From contig CAUJNA010003494.1 of assembly GCA_963377175.1 (NCBI GenBank), positions 343,256 through 407,255 of the forward strand: 64,000 bases of DNA. The letters are read 5' to 3'. Position numbers and translations under genes: made by a program. Shown here piece after piece: positions 1-12,514 of the stretch. The notes under the pieces were generated by a model. It had not been told where the DNA came from. It was given only the letters and a program-made list of their open reading frames with translations, and ran no database searches. This stretch comes from Effrenium voratum (lineage: Eukaryota > Sar > Dinophyceae > Suessiales > Symbiodiniaceae). Each line of letters opens with the position of its first letter. The stretch's first letter is position 1.

Positions 1-142
1 CAACCCACCAACCCACCCCACAACCAAACCAAAAAAACCCCCACAACCACAACCACCCCGCAACCACAACCACCCCCCACAACAAACCAACCCCCACAAC
101 CACAACCACCCCCCACACCCCAACAACCCACAACCACCCAAC

Positions 143-174
<32 letters not shown>

Positions 175-1050
175 ACACACAACCCCCCACAACCACAACC
201 AACCCCCCACAACCACAACCAACCCCCCACAACCACAACCAACCCCCCACAACCACAACCAAACCCCCACAACCACAACCAACAACCCACAACCACAACC
301 AACCCCCCACAACCACAACCAACCCCCCACAACCACAACCAATCACAACCACAACCACGACCAACCACAACCACAACCACGACCAACCACAACCACAACC
401 ACACACACAACCAACCCCCCGCGCACAACCAACCCCGCACACACAACCAACCCCCCACACACAACCAACACACAACCAACCCCCCACACACAACCAACCC
501 CCCACACACAACCAACCCCCCACACACAACCAACCCCCCACACACAACCAACCCCCCACACACAACCAACCCCCCACACACAACCAACCCCCCACACACA
601 ACCAACCCCCCACACACAACCAACCCCCCACACACAACCAACCCCCCGCACACAACCAACCCCCCACACACAACCAACCCCACACACACACACAACCAAC
701 CCCCCACAACCAACCCCACACACAACCAACCCCCAAACACAACCAACCCCCCACAACCACACACAACCAACCCCCCACACACAACCAACCCCCCACACAC
801 AACCAACCCCCCACACACACAACCAACCCCCCACACACAACCAACCCCCCACACACAACCAACCCCCCACAACCAACCCCCCCACAACCAACCCCCCACA
901 ACCAACCCCCCACAACCAACTCCCCACAACCAACCCCCCACAACCAACCCCCCACAACCAACCCCCAACCCCCAACCCCCACAACCAACCCCCACAACCA
1001 ACCCCCCACAATCCCCCACAACCAACCCCCAACCCCCACAACCAACCCCC
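1..1050. repeat. C/A-only minisatellite array
   Basis: About 1 kb made almost only of C and A on the plus strand, built from variants of CCCCCCACAACCACAACCAA and later CCCCCCACACACAACCAA. A run of more than 20 C lies near 150-173. Translations across it are low-complexity Gly/Trp/Val/Cys strings, so it is not coding. It ends at a strand switch at 1050/1051, where composition becomes G/T-only. Confidence 0.95.
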
Positions 1051-1064
1051 GGGGGTTGGTTGTG
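1037..1064. repeat. 28-bp perfect palindrome at a strand switch
   Basis: The 14 bases CACAACCAACCCCC are followed directly by their exact reverse complement, with the axis between 1050 and 1051. Beyond the perfect core both sides keep the same repeat vocabulary in inverted orientation with indels, so the first two kilobases behave as a long imperfect inverted repeat. Confidence 0.95.
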
Positions 1065-1379
1065 TTGGTTGGTGTGGGGGGGGGTTGTGTGCGGGGGGTT
1101 GGTTGTGTGGGGGTTGGTTGTGTGGGGGGGTTGGTTGTGCGGGGGGGTTGGTTGTGGGGGGTTGTGTGTGGGGGGGGGTTGGTTGTGTGTGGGGGGGGGT
1201 TGTGTGTGGGGGGTTGTGTGTGGGGGGGGGTTGGTTGTGATGTGGGGGGGGTTGTGCGTGGGGGGTTGTGTGTGTGTGTGGGGTTGTGTGTGTGGGGTTG
1301 TGCGTGTGGGTTGTTGTGTGTGGGGGGTTGTGGGGGGTTGTGGGGGGTTGGGGGGGGGGGTTGGGGGGGGGTTGGGGGT
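1051..1379. repeat. G/T-only minisatellite array
   Basis: Inverted counterpart of the preceding array: GGGGGTTGGTTGTG-type units, essentially no A and very little C on the plus strand. Non-coding simple repeat. Confidence 0.95.
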
Positions 1380-2186
<807 letters not shown>

Positions 2187-2221
2187 TAGGGAAGGCTGGG
2201 GCCGGGGCCCTCCCTGCTCAG

Positions 2222-2513
2222 GTCAGGAACGAAGGACGCAAAGCTCACGGTGACTTGTGAGGTGGCTGGCCATCCGGCAACCCAAGTCACCTACGAGGAA
2301 ACGGCGGGGGGCGTATTCGTGACAAATCAGAAGATCGAACTGGCTGACAACCAAGTGCTTCTCATTGCGGCGGCTTGGTTGCATGTCCGTGAGATGCTCA
2401 AGAGCAAAGAGGCCGAGCAACTGGTCACACCAAGTGCCCTGTTTTTGTTCCCGCCAGGGGCGTTCCTCTTGCTTGTGGCTGTGGTGCTGTGGAAAGCTCA
2501 ATACGGGTTGTAG
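2222..2513 (+). CDS. Candidate coding exon, possibly tubby/LURP-one-like
   Basis: The array gives way to ordinary sequence with a CAG|G acceptor at 2220-2222. The open frame reads [18 protein letters not shown], then [20 protein letters not shown], then an acidic stretch with KSKEAEQL, and a stop at 2511. Alternating polar residues and a hydrophobic strand-like segment resemble the end of a tubby C-terminal-like (LURP-one/scramblase-type) domain, but this is a weak pattern match. A GC donor after KSKE (AAAGAG|GCCGAG) could end the exon earlier. No neighbouring exon was placed, so the gene is not assembled. Confidence 0.3.
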
Positions 2514-3200
2514 CAATCTTCCTGAAGATTGGGGCTGGCTTGAAAGGCTTGGGTAGCTCTGTAATCCAAGAGTTGACATCCAGATTTGTCGCACTCGGTG
2601 CCTCTATTTCAGCCCCAACACTACTTTTAAACTATGCCCAGTTCAAGTCCGATGTCTCCGCCCAGACCAGACCCAGTCCAAAGGGCCCAGGGCAACCAAC
2701 AAACTGAACAGAAACCAATCAAAAGCGAAACGTCTTTCCCTTTCAAAAGTTGTAGTGCAAACCATTTAACAAGCTCGTTTTAAGCCCGCTTTGAGGGACG
2801 GGTATCTTTGTCTCCGGGCAAGCCCATCTGACCCCAAAGTACCCATCAATCATGTGTTGTTTCTCCCTCAAACCTGATTTATTATTCGGGGGTCCGGGCA
2901 TAGTACGCGGGATTTCTGACCCTGCCGTTCCCCAGTATACACAGTCGATCACGTCCACAATGTCTGTCGCCCCTACCCACATTCTTGCCTGCTCCTCCTG
3001 CCTCTGGGCCACGGTGGAAGATTGGGCAGTAGGTTGTTCGTCGCTGCTGGAGGTGGTGGATCTCTGCAAGGGTTTAGGGACTGGTGTCTGCAAGCCCAAA
3101 TGAAGCAACAAGGCTGACGAACTTGTCGCAGACTGCAGCTCAGTTTTGGCCGCATGAGAACTGCGCGACACGGTCGGCGCAATGGAAATCATTTGGACGC
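2514..3200. other. No firm feature
   Basis: Minus-strand open frames exist here (2743-3192). One runs into Ser/Gln-rich sequence with no recognisable motif. Possibly downstream sequence of the exon-like segment at 3204-3400. Confidence 0.4.
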
Positions 3201-3203
3201 TCC

Positions 3204-3400
3204 TCAGCTCATCTCTTTGCGCCAGTTGATGAACATATTTTTCTTGACGCTGAAGATGCAGCCCTTGTCCCCGACTTTGCGTCTGGTTGCTAGCAAGCCC
3301 TCCCTCTGATTGTTCAACTCATCTTCGAACGCAGCCGCGTCTTCTTTTAGGTTGTTGAGGTACTTCCCTCTGACCGCAGCTTCGCCGTGCTCCCTGAGCG
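3204..3400 (-). CDS. Exon-like segment, possible coiled coil
   Basis: On the minus strand one frame reads GKYLNNLKEDAAAFEDELNN, then QREGLLATRRKVGDKG, then a stop at about 3204. The charged, Leu-spaced sequence looks more like a real helical exon than background. I do not recognise a family and could not place flanking exons. No plus-strand alternative in the same interval looks better. Confidence 0.25.
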
Positions 3401-4072
3401 CTTGTGCAGGTAGACTCCTGCAAGCCTGATAGCATCGTTCCCTCTGGTCACGTCTCCTGAGCCTCCTCCAGTAATGCAGCGGGCCTCTTCGCAAGCGGCT
3501 GTTCCAGTTGCTCGCGAAGACCCTTCACCGTTTTTCTTCACGTGTCCGCAGGCCTCAATGCTACTCGCCACACTTAATTATGGCGCCAGCTGCGACGAGG
3601 GGAAGCTTGGCGAAAAGAGTAGCTTGCAGCTCTGATACGCTTGCTCAGGTCGTTAAATCCTGATCACACTGTCAGATCTTCACACCTTTCACAGACTTTG
3701 CGGTCTAGATGGTGGCGGCTTTACCTGGCACGGAGCTTGGAACAGTCTGACGTATCGGCCCTCTGTGTGCGAGGCAAGAAGTTGACGGTCCTTTCCGCTT
3801 CTGTTCTGATAGCCGTCTGTTTGGTTGTTGTTGGGGGCCCAAACATGTTCCTTTGTCCCTCTCTGTACAGCAAAAGCATGCAAAAGCACGAGCATACAAT
3901 CGGTGTGGCGGACAGGAGCAGAGGATTTCGCTTCCCGAGTGCTGATATTGCGCTAGGTACGGATTATTTGGTTATCCTTTGATCATTGTTCTTTGTTGGA
4001 TGCTGTGCTCGGGTCACTATACTGGAAGCTTGGGTACTATCCATCACATTTGTTTCACTTCACAGTTCTTAG

Positions 4073-4434
4073 CACTGTTGCGCCGTGCGATTCAGGTCCA
4101 CCAAGACATCAAAGGCAGGCAGAAATTGTTGGGCGAAGCGCCCCTTCACATGGAGGACATGGTGACTGGGGGCTTTGAGGGTCAATTGAAGTTGCAGCGC
4201 CGTGGGCGCAGCGTGCCGATACAGATGTCTGCCAAAGTCCCGACGCCTGACGACAAGAAGTTTGAGCCCCCAACGCCTGAAGACAAGAAGTCTGAGCCCC
4301 ACGTCGAAAAGGCCACGTGTTCTGAGGATTTTGTTTTGGAGGTGCAGAATGTTGCAGAGGAGGTTGGGCCCGTGATTCCAGAGAGCGAAAGCCAGTCGGA
4401 AGACAACGTGGAAGTCGAGGGGCCGAAGGACTGG
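4073..4434 (+). CDS. Candidate acidic exon, unknown protein
   Basis: Open frame beginning after a TTCTTAG acceptor-like site and ending exactly at a codon boundary before GTAAGC (4435). It reads RRAIQVHQDIKGRQKLLGEA, then a short imperfect internal duplication (PTPDDKKFEP / PTPEDKKSEP, about 30 bp in the DNA), then an acidic tail rich in Glu and Ser. Hydrophilic composition and the good donor make it exon-like. The acceptor lacks the G after AG seen throughout the host gene at 34-52 kb, which lowers confidence. No family recognised. Confidence 0.35.
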
Positions 4435-4604
4435 GTAAGCCGTGTGGATTTGTTCAAGTTTCCCAAACTTGTTTGGCTCACATGCGTTGAGCACCCTTGC
4501 CGTTCCAGGCTTCTTCGGCAGTCCCCTGGCCTTTCTAGAGGCTAACCGGATAAAACTGCATAGGGCCAAATGATGCTAGTTTTCATGCTGCGGCCACGGG
4601 GGTG

Positions 4605-4843
4605 CATGTGTGTGTGTGTGTGTGTTGTGTGTGTTGTGTGTGTGTGTGTTGTGTGTGTGTTGTGTGTGTGTTGCGTGTGTGTTGTGTGTGTGTGTTGTGT
4701 GTGTTGTGTGTGTGTTGCGTGTGTGTATGTGTGTTGGGTGTGTGTTTGTTGTGTTTGTTGTGTGTGGTGTGTGTGGTGTGTGTGTGTGTTGTGTGTGTTG
4801 TGTGTGCGTTGTGTGTGTGTGTGTGTTGTGCGCGTGTGTGTGT

Positions 4844-4881
<38 letters not shown>

Positions 4882-5640
4882 TGCGTGCGTGCGTGCGTGT
4901 GTGTGTGTGTGTGTGTGCGTGTGTGTGTGCGTGTGCGGGCGTGTGCGCGCGTGCGGGCGCGTGTGGGCGTGTGTGGGCGTGTGTGGGCGTGTGTGGGCGT
5001 GTGTGGGCGTGTGTGGGCGTGTGTGCGTGTGTGTGCGTGTGTGTGTGTGTGTGTGTGCGTGTATGTGTGTGTGTATGTGTCTACGTGTGTGTGTGTGTCT
5101 GCGTGTGTGTGCGTGCGTGTGCGTGTGCGTGTGCGTGTGCGTGCGTGTGCGTGTGCGTGTGTGTGCGTGTGTGCGTTTGTGCATGTGTGCGTGTGTGTGT
5201 GTGTGTGCGTGCGTGTGTGTGTGTGTGTGCGTGTGTGTGTGTGCGTGTGTGCGCGTGTGTGTGCGTGTGTGTGTGCGTGTGTGTGCGTGTATGTGCGTGT
5301 GTGTGTGTGTGTGTGTGCGTGTGTGTGTGTGTGCGTGTGTGTGTGTGTGTGTGCGTGTGCGTGTGTGTGTGTGTGTGCATGTGCGCGTGCGTGTGCGTGT
5401 GCGTGTGCGTGTGCGTGGGCGTGTGCGTGTGCGTGTGCGGGGTGTTTGTGTGTGTCTTTGTTTGTGTGTGTTTTTGTGTGTGTGTCTTTGTGTGTGTGTC
5501 TTTGTGTGTGTGTCTTTGTGTGTGTCTTTGTGTGTGTCTTTGTGTGTGTCTTTGTGTGTGTCTTTGTGTGTGTCTTTGTGTGTGTGTGTGTTCGTCTGGG
5601 ATGTTTGTCTATTTGTTTGTTTGTTTTGTGCCAGCGTGTT
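4605..5640. repeat. Compound GT microsatellite, about 1 kb
   Basis: Nearly uninterrupted TG dinucleotides with blocks of TGTGTGTTG, GTGCGT, GGGCGTGTGT and a terminal (TGTGTCTTTG)n block at 5450-5580. It sits between the exon-like segments at 4073-4434 and 5677-6099 and could be intronic. Cys/Val and His/Thr translations are artefacts. Confidence 0.95.
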
Positions 5641-5676
5641 TGCGTTTGTGAGTGTCAGTGTTTCTACTTCTTTCAG

Positions 5677-6150
5677 ACCTCTGCATGTCTGGGCAGACTT
5701 TGCAGACTGCACAGTGCAAGGCGCAAGAGCTTCCACAGAACCATGCCAAGTTGCACGGACCTCAAGCGCGCCAGCCTCAGGAGTTGGCGATGCTGTGCTA
5801 AAGCTACCACACATTGCGTTTAGTGCTTTCTTCCAAGCAAAAAATGCAGTACTGCCTCCACGCAAGGTACGATGTGGCAGAACTGATGACTGAACAGCAC
5901 GCTGCCTCTGATCCTTCAGATGGCATGCTGCAGGCATCAGCAAAAGAGGAAATAGCGCAAGAAGCACCAGCTCCTCCGTTGATGGCGCCTCCGTTGCTGC
6001 CGCCACCGACCAAAGTGCCGGAGCCAGAAGAGCCCTCCAGCAGTCCACCCAGCAGGCCTCCAAAAGCCATTTTAGAATTGCCCGTCCCAATCTTGGAAGA
6101 CGTAATGGCATCGAGTGCAGCTCAGAGTCCCGGGTTTCCAGGCTGCGTTT
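5677..6150 (+). CDS. Candidate Pro-rich exon(s), unknown protein
   Basis: A polypyrimidine-CAG (5664-5676) follows the GT array. A frame from about 5930 reads [20 protein letters not shown], then a Pro/Glu-rich stretch ([13 protein letters not shown]), with GTAATG after LED as a possible donor near 6100; the frame stays open to a stop at 6150. Splice borders and phase relative to 4073-4434 could not be settled, so treating the two as one gene is inference. No recognised domain. Confidence 0.25.
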
Positions 6151-7540
6151 GATGTCTGCCTTTTTCAAATTTAGCGGTGCGCAGCGTCCACCGTAAGAAC
6201 GTGCATCCTGCGTGCTGAGCAAGCAATCAATTGAGACCTCAGGCAGCGGCGGTCTCCATCGCCCCCACGAACTGTCAGGGCCAGGCTCAGGCAGGCGCTG
6301 CCTTCAACTTTGATTTTCCAACGTGCAAGCTTCGCAAGAGCATGAAGGGCCAGTTGACGAGTTGATGAGTTTGTATATGCTTGTTTTTCTGCTGAGAAGC
6401 TGTGCGTGCAGAATTGGCCCTGAACCAAGCCCGATCCCAGCCTGCTCTCTCGCTTTTTGGGCCAGCTGCAGTTTACCCACTTGTTGCCCCTAGGCCTCCG
6501 ACTTAAACACGGGGTCGGGGTCGAGTGTGGCTCCGATTCGTGGCCGGGTGTGTGGCTCCCAGTGGCCTTCCGAGCCCTAAACCGTGTTGACGGTAAACCA
6601 AAACGTACACCCTAAGCCATCTCAACTCGAACTTTGAACCTTGCTGACCCCAAGCCAAAGCCTAAACCCTAAAAGGCGAAATTTCAGGTAAGCCGCACTG
6701 GACCCGGACTCTTCCAGAGGTCCATTGATTGACAGGGACAGCAGAAAATGCAAAACTAAACCGCGCTGGAACCCCCCCCCCTGCCAGGGAGGAAAAGGCG
6801 CCGCCGCTGAAAGAGCTGTACTCCATGACGGAGACGCGCGCGTGCAAACCTTCAGCGCGGCCAGTGGGCATGAGAGGATCATGAGAGGCCACGGTTTGCT
6901 GCACTGAGAGGATCATGAGAGGCCACGGTTTGCTGCACACCCGTATGTGTTGGATTTTGCGCGAAACTCGTTTGTTTGTGAGTTTGTGTGTCTGAATCTA
7001 GCAAGGTTATGTTTTGTGTCAACTACCCACCGAACACATTTTGCAATAGTTTGTGTGCAGCGCTGTTTCAGAGCTTTGGAGGGTGTGATCAGGTTGCTTT
7101 CCCAGTTAAATGAACAGTTTCAGTCGGCCAAAGGCCTGTGAGCCCGGTGTGCCAGGCCATAGGTACCAATGAAATGGTTCTATCGCGGTGTGTTGAGCGG
7201 AAGATCACTTGGCTCGCTGTTGTCAAGTGCGACAATATGGCGCTGGTCCTGAAAGGGACTGTGCCGTTGAATTCGCCACGCGCGCGAGTTCTGGTTTAGC
7301 ACATCAGTTGCTCAGTGCTTTGGAAACCCTGCCACACGCTTGGAGAGATGTTGCACACTGAGCCAGTCAGGCCAGGCAGGGCTCAAAGCACGCATATTGG
7401 CCGCATATTCTCGCATGACAGCGTAGGTCAAATTTTATGGGTGCGAATTGACGCACGGCACTGGGTTTAAGCAGCCAAAGGCTCTTGAGTTCAGTGCGTC
7501 TACAGACCAAAAGTCAACAGAAACAATCAAAGAGCCAGAG
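6151..7540. other. No gene recognised; one 34-bp tandem duplication
   Basis: Ordinary balanced-composition DNA with no convincing coding frame on either strand. It contains a GTAAGCCGCACTGGAC motif at 6688-6703 that recurs near 16010 and 16082. Confidence 0.5.
6871..6938. repeat. Perfect 34-bp tandem duplication
   Basis: The unit beginning TGAGAGGATCATGAGAGGCC occupies 6871-6904 and is repeated without change at 6905-6938. It is a recent duplication by appearance. Confidence 0.95.
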
Positions 7541-7541
7541 A

Positions 7542-7578
<37 letters not shown>
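7541..7578. repeat. GA microsatellite
   Basis: About 18 consecutive GA dinucleotides. Confidence 0.95.
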
Positions 7579-7581
<3 letters not shown>

Positions 7582-10500
7582 CCAGATTTAGAGTGAGTGA
7601 AGTCAAACACGGCAGAAGGCTCTTGGCCGTTACCCTGAGCAATTGGCTTGTTGCCTGCCTGGCATGCATGGCTCAGCATAATTTCCAGTTGGGCGCCGCG
7701 GACGAGCCGTAAGAAATCAATGAAGCAGTGGACACTCAAGTCGCTGAACTTTGCCGGGCGTATTTGGCGGGCTTGGGATAAGCTGTTGGGCATCGGCTTG
7801 GTTTGGCTGAGCTGGGAAGTCAGCTAGGGTGCGGAGGGTTCCCCGGTTGGAGCTGTGGAGATGGGCTTGGTGCTGGCTGTCGGACTGGGCTGTAAACTCA
7901 ACTTGGCACCACGATTCCCCAAGTGCTCGTTGGTTTGAGCCTCGCCTTGCCTGTCAATGGTGCGTCGCACCTGCTCTTCAGCTGCGGCTGCGTCCAAGCT
8001 GCAGATTTGTGAGACTCATGTACTACAACGTATGTCTTTATGGCTCCACTCTTGCACAACCTTCTTTCGCTTTTCATTTCAGCAGGAATGGCCTGCAGAA
8101 ACATGTTGAGCAGGCCTGGGCCGGGTTGCATTGCTATAATCTGAAGAGATTCTGCCGTGCAAGCTGCGAGTCAAATGCCAACAGTGCTTGCAAGAATCCC
8201 TGTGGCGCTGCTTGGCTGCTGCACTGCAATGGTGGAGGAGGTGTTGTGGTACCTCGCAAGAAGAGTCACTCTGATCTTCAAGTCTTGAGCAGTCTGCGGG
8301 TCTGCGACTTTCTAGGGACACAGCTGCAAGGCCTGAGCAACGCGGCGCCCAGGTGCGACGTTCAGCATGGCCATCAAGCATGAAGGGGTCCTGAGACGTG
8401 GCGAACGTGCCGGGGTGGCGCACTGGCCCACAGTGCCGCATCGACTGGCTTGCTTCATGGTCATGTTGGACAGGCATTGCCGTGTGCATAGCCGTGGCTG
8501 CCGCTGCCTGCGTCAACGTGCCGAAGCAAAGAGCTCTTGCAGGACAATTGAGCAGGCAGCGAAAGGCTTCTGAGCTCGGGTTGCTCGACTCGCTTCCATC
8601 TCGTTTGCAAAAAGGCATGGGCTTTTTGCTGCAGTCTCTATGAGTTGCGGGGGAAGGTGCTTGTCTTTGAATTCTCAAGGCCGCATTCAGTGTGAAGGTG
8701 TGAAGGGATACGGGGCAGCATCATAGTTTTTCTGTTTGCACAGAAGCTGTGAGCAGCTTGCAACGCATGGTTAAAAAGGGCCTGACAGCCCCAATCCCCA
8801 ATCAAATCTGGAAACAGGTGCAGTGGCGGGTCTACAGATGCATTTTGCACGTTCATGAACAAGCGGAAGGGGGCTCGGTTGAGGACTTGCGATAGTTCCA
8901 CTTTCTTGGTTCGCAAGCGTCGGCGGGTTCCATCTTCTTTTAAATGTCCAAAGGTGCAGAACTGTTGAGCCCTCTAGGGGTCTCACAGTCCGAGTTCTGA
9001 GTGCCAGTTTAAAGAGTCTGCAACTTGGATGTGCGCATGCAACAGCTGAGGTATTCGAACTCCAAGGGCACGTGCACCTCCTGCCTGCACGAGCGCCGGT
9101 CGCAGAGTTGCTTGGATGACAAGGTGCAACTTGCAATGGAAGACATGGTGCAACTTGCTGGATGGAAACCGTAGGGTTTTGGAATGCGGATGCGGGGCGG
9201 AAATGTGTCCGGCCACATTATGGCATCCGCTACAAGGAATTCGGCAACATGGGTAACTGAGAACAAGGCCCAGGCATTGGGAGGAACTCCGCTAAAACAA
9301 GTTGGGTTCAGAAATGGGGGTTCGCAACTAGTCAGCCAATGTTGTTTAGTGGTGTTTAGAACTGTGCGGATATTGCTTTGGGCTTGTTGGATTGTTCTGT
9401 GTTGGCCCAGTATTGGTTTAGTCGTGTTTTGAGCGCAATAGTATATGGATGGGCAAGGCTGGCGCCAAGGACGTTTCTTGACTGATTGCCTTAAGCGATT
9501 GAATATCAGAAGTTGGAAAGTGGGTGTTTGTGCCAAGAAATGCTGGTGCTGGTGGTGAGGACCGCTTGATCCCCCAGGTGCAAGCTGGTCCAATTGGTGA
9601 CAGGTGTGGTTTACGCGTCTCCTGGGCTTGGCGCTTGGGCAAGCCCGAAAGTCGCAAGGGCCCTAAGGGGCAGGGCTGCGGGGCATGGGCCAGGCCCGAG
9701 GCAAGCATGGAATACTTGACTCTCTTCTGGTCAACTTGTTTTATTTTGTGTAGCCTTTAAGCACTTTATGAATCGCGTGCCACGCCCGTATTGTCAAAGC
9801 TGTGCTTCTATGTTGTCTATGTCAGAGGTACCGTAGAGTCGACACTGGCCGATGTGTTTTCCTAACGGCTTCAGCGCTTCAGAGCAAGGCATGGTAAAGC
9901 GAAGTCATGCGCGTTGGCATTCCTTGCGCGGAACATACCTAGCCGACATGGTTGTCCTGCCCCAGCCCCAATTCGTGCAACTTGTGACCGTTTGCAGGCT
10001 ACACCTACTTTCCATCAGCTTGGGCTCTGAAGCATGCGCAGGAACATCATTCGTGCAACGCGAGCCGCGGAAGGTAGCAAAAGCGCTGTATGGCCGCTTG
10101 CTTCAGTTTTTTTTGCGGCCATTGTCACTGTGCGTGGTGTGGTGTGTGTGTGTGAGTACCTGTGCACTTGTTGATGCATTGCCATGCTGCCAGCTATTCA
10201 GATTTTGAAGCGCACGTCATGGAAGCCTGTTGCAGGCCTGAAGCAACACCGTCTCGGTCAAGCCAGGCTGTGAGCTGTCCTGCACACCTACGCTTTCCAA
10301 AATCCCGAGCCCCTACACATGCACAACAGACACAGACACACAGTCACACAGACGCACAGACACACAGACAGCATTTCGTGCAAGCGTTCCTGCGATTCAA
10401 GCGTTTGTGATATTGTTAGCTGTTGCGTCCCTTGTTGCTCCTGTGTTGATGTTGATGCTGTTTGGCATTGCTTCACTTGAAACAAATTTATTTGATGTTG

Positions 10501-10775
10501 AATTGTTCCCGCCCCTGACATAGCCCACGCCTTGGGGATCCTCGAAAGCTCTCGGCAAAGGAAGCAACCGCAAACATTCCAATTTGAATCGCAGGGCGCG
10601 TTTGTACCCCGGTCTTTGTTGTCCAGGAAAGACGGTGTGCTAATCCGAAGTTGCTCCCCCTCCCCAGCACACACACAGACACACCACATGCACACACAAC
10701 CACACATGAGAGTCGTCCGAAAGGTCGTTGTATTCAGCTATGAAGGGGAAGACCTTTTGGTCTTAGCGTTGACCT
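7579..10775. other. No gene recognised
   Basis: Several open frames of 60-200 codons on both strands, none with a recognisable motif, splice context or biased composition. Short CA/GT runs lie at 10137-10155 and 10320-10372. Confidence 0.45.
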
Positions 10776-11402
10776 TCGCGAAAGTTCCGCGAAGGGGGTC
10801 GCGAAAGTTAATTGTTTTTTCCCGCGAAAGTTTTTTGTGGCTTGCAAACAGGAAGCTGGAGTGATGAACCATGTGTATTTACCGGCAGTGCGCGCAGAAT
10901 GCCCGCAGACTAAAGTTGGTCGGAGAATGCGTAGTCTGAGGGTCGGGGCAAGCTGAGTGCAACTTCCAGCCGGATGTTCGCGAATGTTTGGCGTAAGATC
11001 CGCGAAAGTCGACGGACCTCCCCGCCAGTTTCCGGACATGAGGCCAACGGGTCTTCTCATGCGCAGCTTGCGGCTTGTGAGCTGGAGCTGCGGAAGCGCG
11101 GTTCGCGTGCTACTTTGGAACTGAAAGGTCGCGACTTTCGAGCTGGGGCTGCGGAAGTTCACTTTGTGTACTATTGAAAAGTTCTGTCTTTCGAGGCTGA
11201 GGAAGTTTAGTCGTGTACTACTTCGTATTCATGCCGGGCTGCGGAAATTTACTTTTAGTACTACTTTCGCACTGAAGAGCTGCGACTTTCGAGCTGGGGC
11301 TGCGAAAGTGTACTTCGTGTCTACTTTTGTGATGAATGTTCTGAAAACAGCCCCGCGAAAGTTCCGCGATGGGGTCCGCGAAAGTTAATTTTTCTCGCGA
11401 AG
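10776..11402 (+). repeat. Composite TTCGCGAA-box / 60-mer repeat, locus 1
   Basis: Two similar modules of about 50 bp lie in direct orientation at 10776-10835 and 11351-11402. Both read CGCGAAAGTTCCGCGA, then GGGGTC, then GCGAAAGTTAATT and end in a CGCGAA-type box. Between them are imperfect units of about 60 bp whose core is GCGACTTTCGAGCTGGGGCT (11131-11150, 11282-11301, with weaker copies near 11072 and 11225). The core is the reverse complement of the unit tiled at 63.46-64.0 kb and is also found at 60.6-60.9 kb. No coding frame. It may be a non-autonomous mobile element; this is inference. Confidence 0.75.
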
Positions 11403-11474
11403 ATGGCGGTTTCCGGAACAAGGAATTTCAGACAACCGTCACACACACTCACATCACACAAGAACGCATGCGCG

Positions 11475-11638
11475 CAAACAGAGACGAGACAGAGACAGAG
11501 ACAGACAGAGAGAGACGAACCAACAGACAAAACGACAGAGACAGACAGAGAAGGACAGAGGCAGACAGATACAGACAGAGAGAGATAGATAGACAGACAC
11601 AGATGGACAGGCAGACAGAGAGACAGACAGACAGACGG

Positions 11639-11691
<53 letters not shown>

Positions 11692-11990
11692 CACAGACAG
11701 ACAGACAGACAGACAGAGACGGACAGAGACGGACAGAGACAGAGAGAGACAGACACAAACAGACACAAACAGACACAGACAGACACAGACAGACACAGAC
11801 AGGCATAGACAGAGAGAGAGAGAGACAGAGTCGACAGATTCAGGGTCAGGGTCAGGGTAAGTGCCAGAGACAGACAGACACACAGACAGAGACAGACAGA
11901 GACAGAGACAGACAGACAGAGAGAGACGGACCAACAGACAGAGTCAGACAGAGACAGACAGAGAGAGATAGATAGACAGACACAGATAGT
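11475..11990. repeat. CAGA/GACAGA microsatellite
   Basis: About 500 bp of (ACAG)n and (GAGACA)n with a short AGGGTC triplet block near 11840-11857. It directly follows the composite repeat. Serine/Cys/Leu translations are artefacts. Confidence 0.95.
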
Positions 11991-12235
11991 CAAGTCTATA
12001 CAGTCTTGCGCCCTGCGTACCAAGTGAGTGGTTTTGCGCGGCGTCAGCGCGCAGGTGACCTGCCACTTCAGCCGGGCAGATGCCAGCGGCCTTGGAGATC
12101 AAAACGGTCGATCTGGTGACGAGAGTTGAAATGGGTTCGAACGTATTGGACGGCGCGCTGGGGTAATGTCCAATGTGGATTTGTAAACGGGAGCCCCCCC
12201 CCTCAACGATGGGGCATGGGGAATAGTATCTTGAG

Positions 12236-12510
12236 GTGAGTTTCCATTAGATTTAGTATTGGTAGACTTGACTTTCCATTTGATTTAGTATTGCTGGTTC
12301 CTTTTGAGATTTGGAACTTTAGTATTGCTGGAGCTTCCTTTTGAGATTTGGAACTGAGTTTCCATTTGATTTAGTATTGGTAGACTTGACTTTCCATTTG
12401 ATTTAGTATTGCTGGAGCTTCCTTCTCAGATTTGGAACTGAGTTTGCATTTGATTTAGTATTGCTGGAGCTTCCTTTTCAGATTTGGAACTGAGTTTGCA
12501 TTTGACTTTA
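12236..12510. repeat. Imperfect minisatellite (TTCCATTTGATTTAGTATTG)
   Basis: Five to six tandem units of roughly 32-52 bp sharing the motif TTTCCATTTGATTTAGTATTG, some extended by a GCTGGAGCTTCCTTTTGAGA module and GATTTGGAACTGAG. Units differ by small deletions and substitutions. Confidence 0.9.
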
Positions 12511-12514
12511 TTGT

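Noticed and set aside
4570..6222. Open frames of over 400 codons (Cys/Val on plus, His/Thr on minus) across the GT array
   Set aside because: Produced by an uninterrupted TG microsatellite; only the ends outside the repeat could be coding.
8079..8678. 199-codon minus-strand open frame and overlapping plus-strand frames near 7.8-8.7 kb
   Set aside because: All frames are open through GC-rich sequence, no motif and no splice-consistent borders.
11835..11862. Telomere-like AGGGTC triplets
   Set aside because: Only three units, not TTTAGGG, inside a CAGA microsatellite.
11321..12023. Ser/Cys/Leu-rich and Arg/Asp/Thr-rich open frames
   Set aside because: Translations of the CAGA microsatellite.
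12121..12160. GGGTTCGAAC word resembling a tRNA T loop
   Set aside because: Surrounding sequence does not fold as a tRNA.
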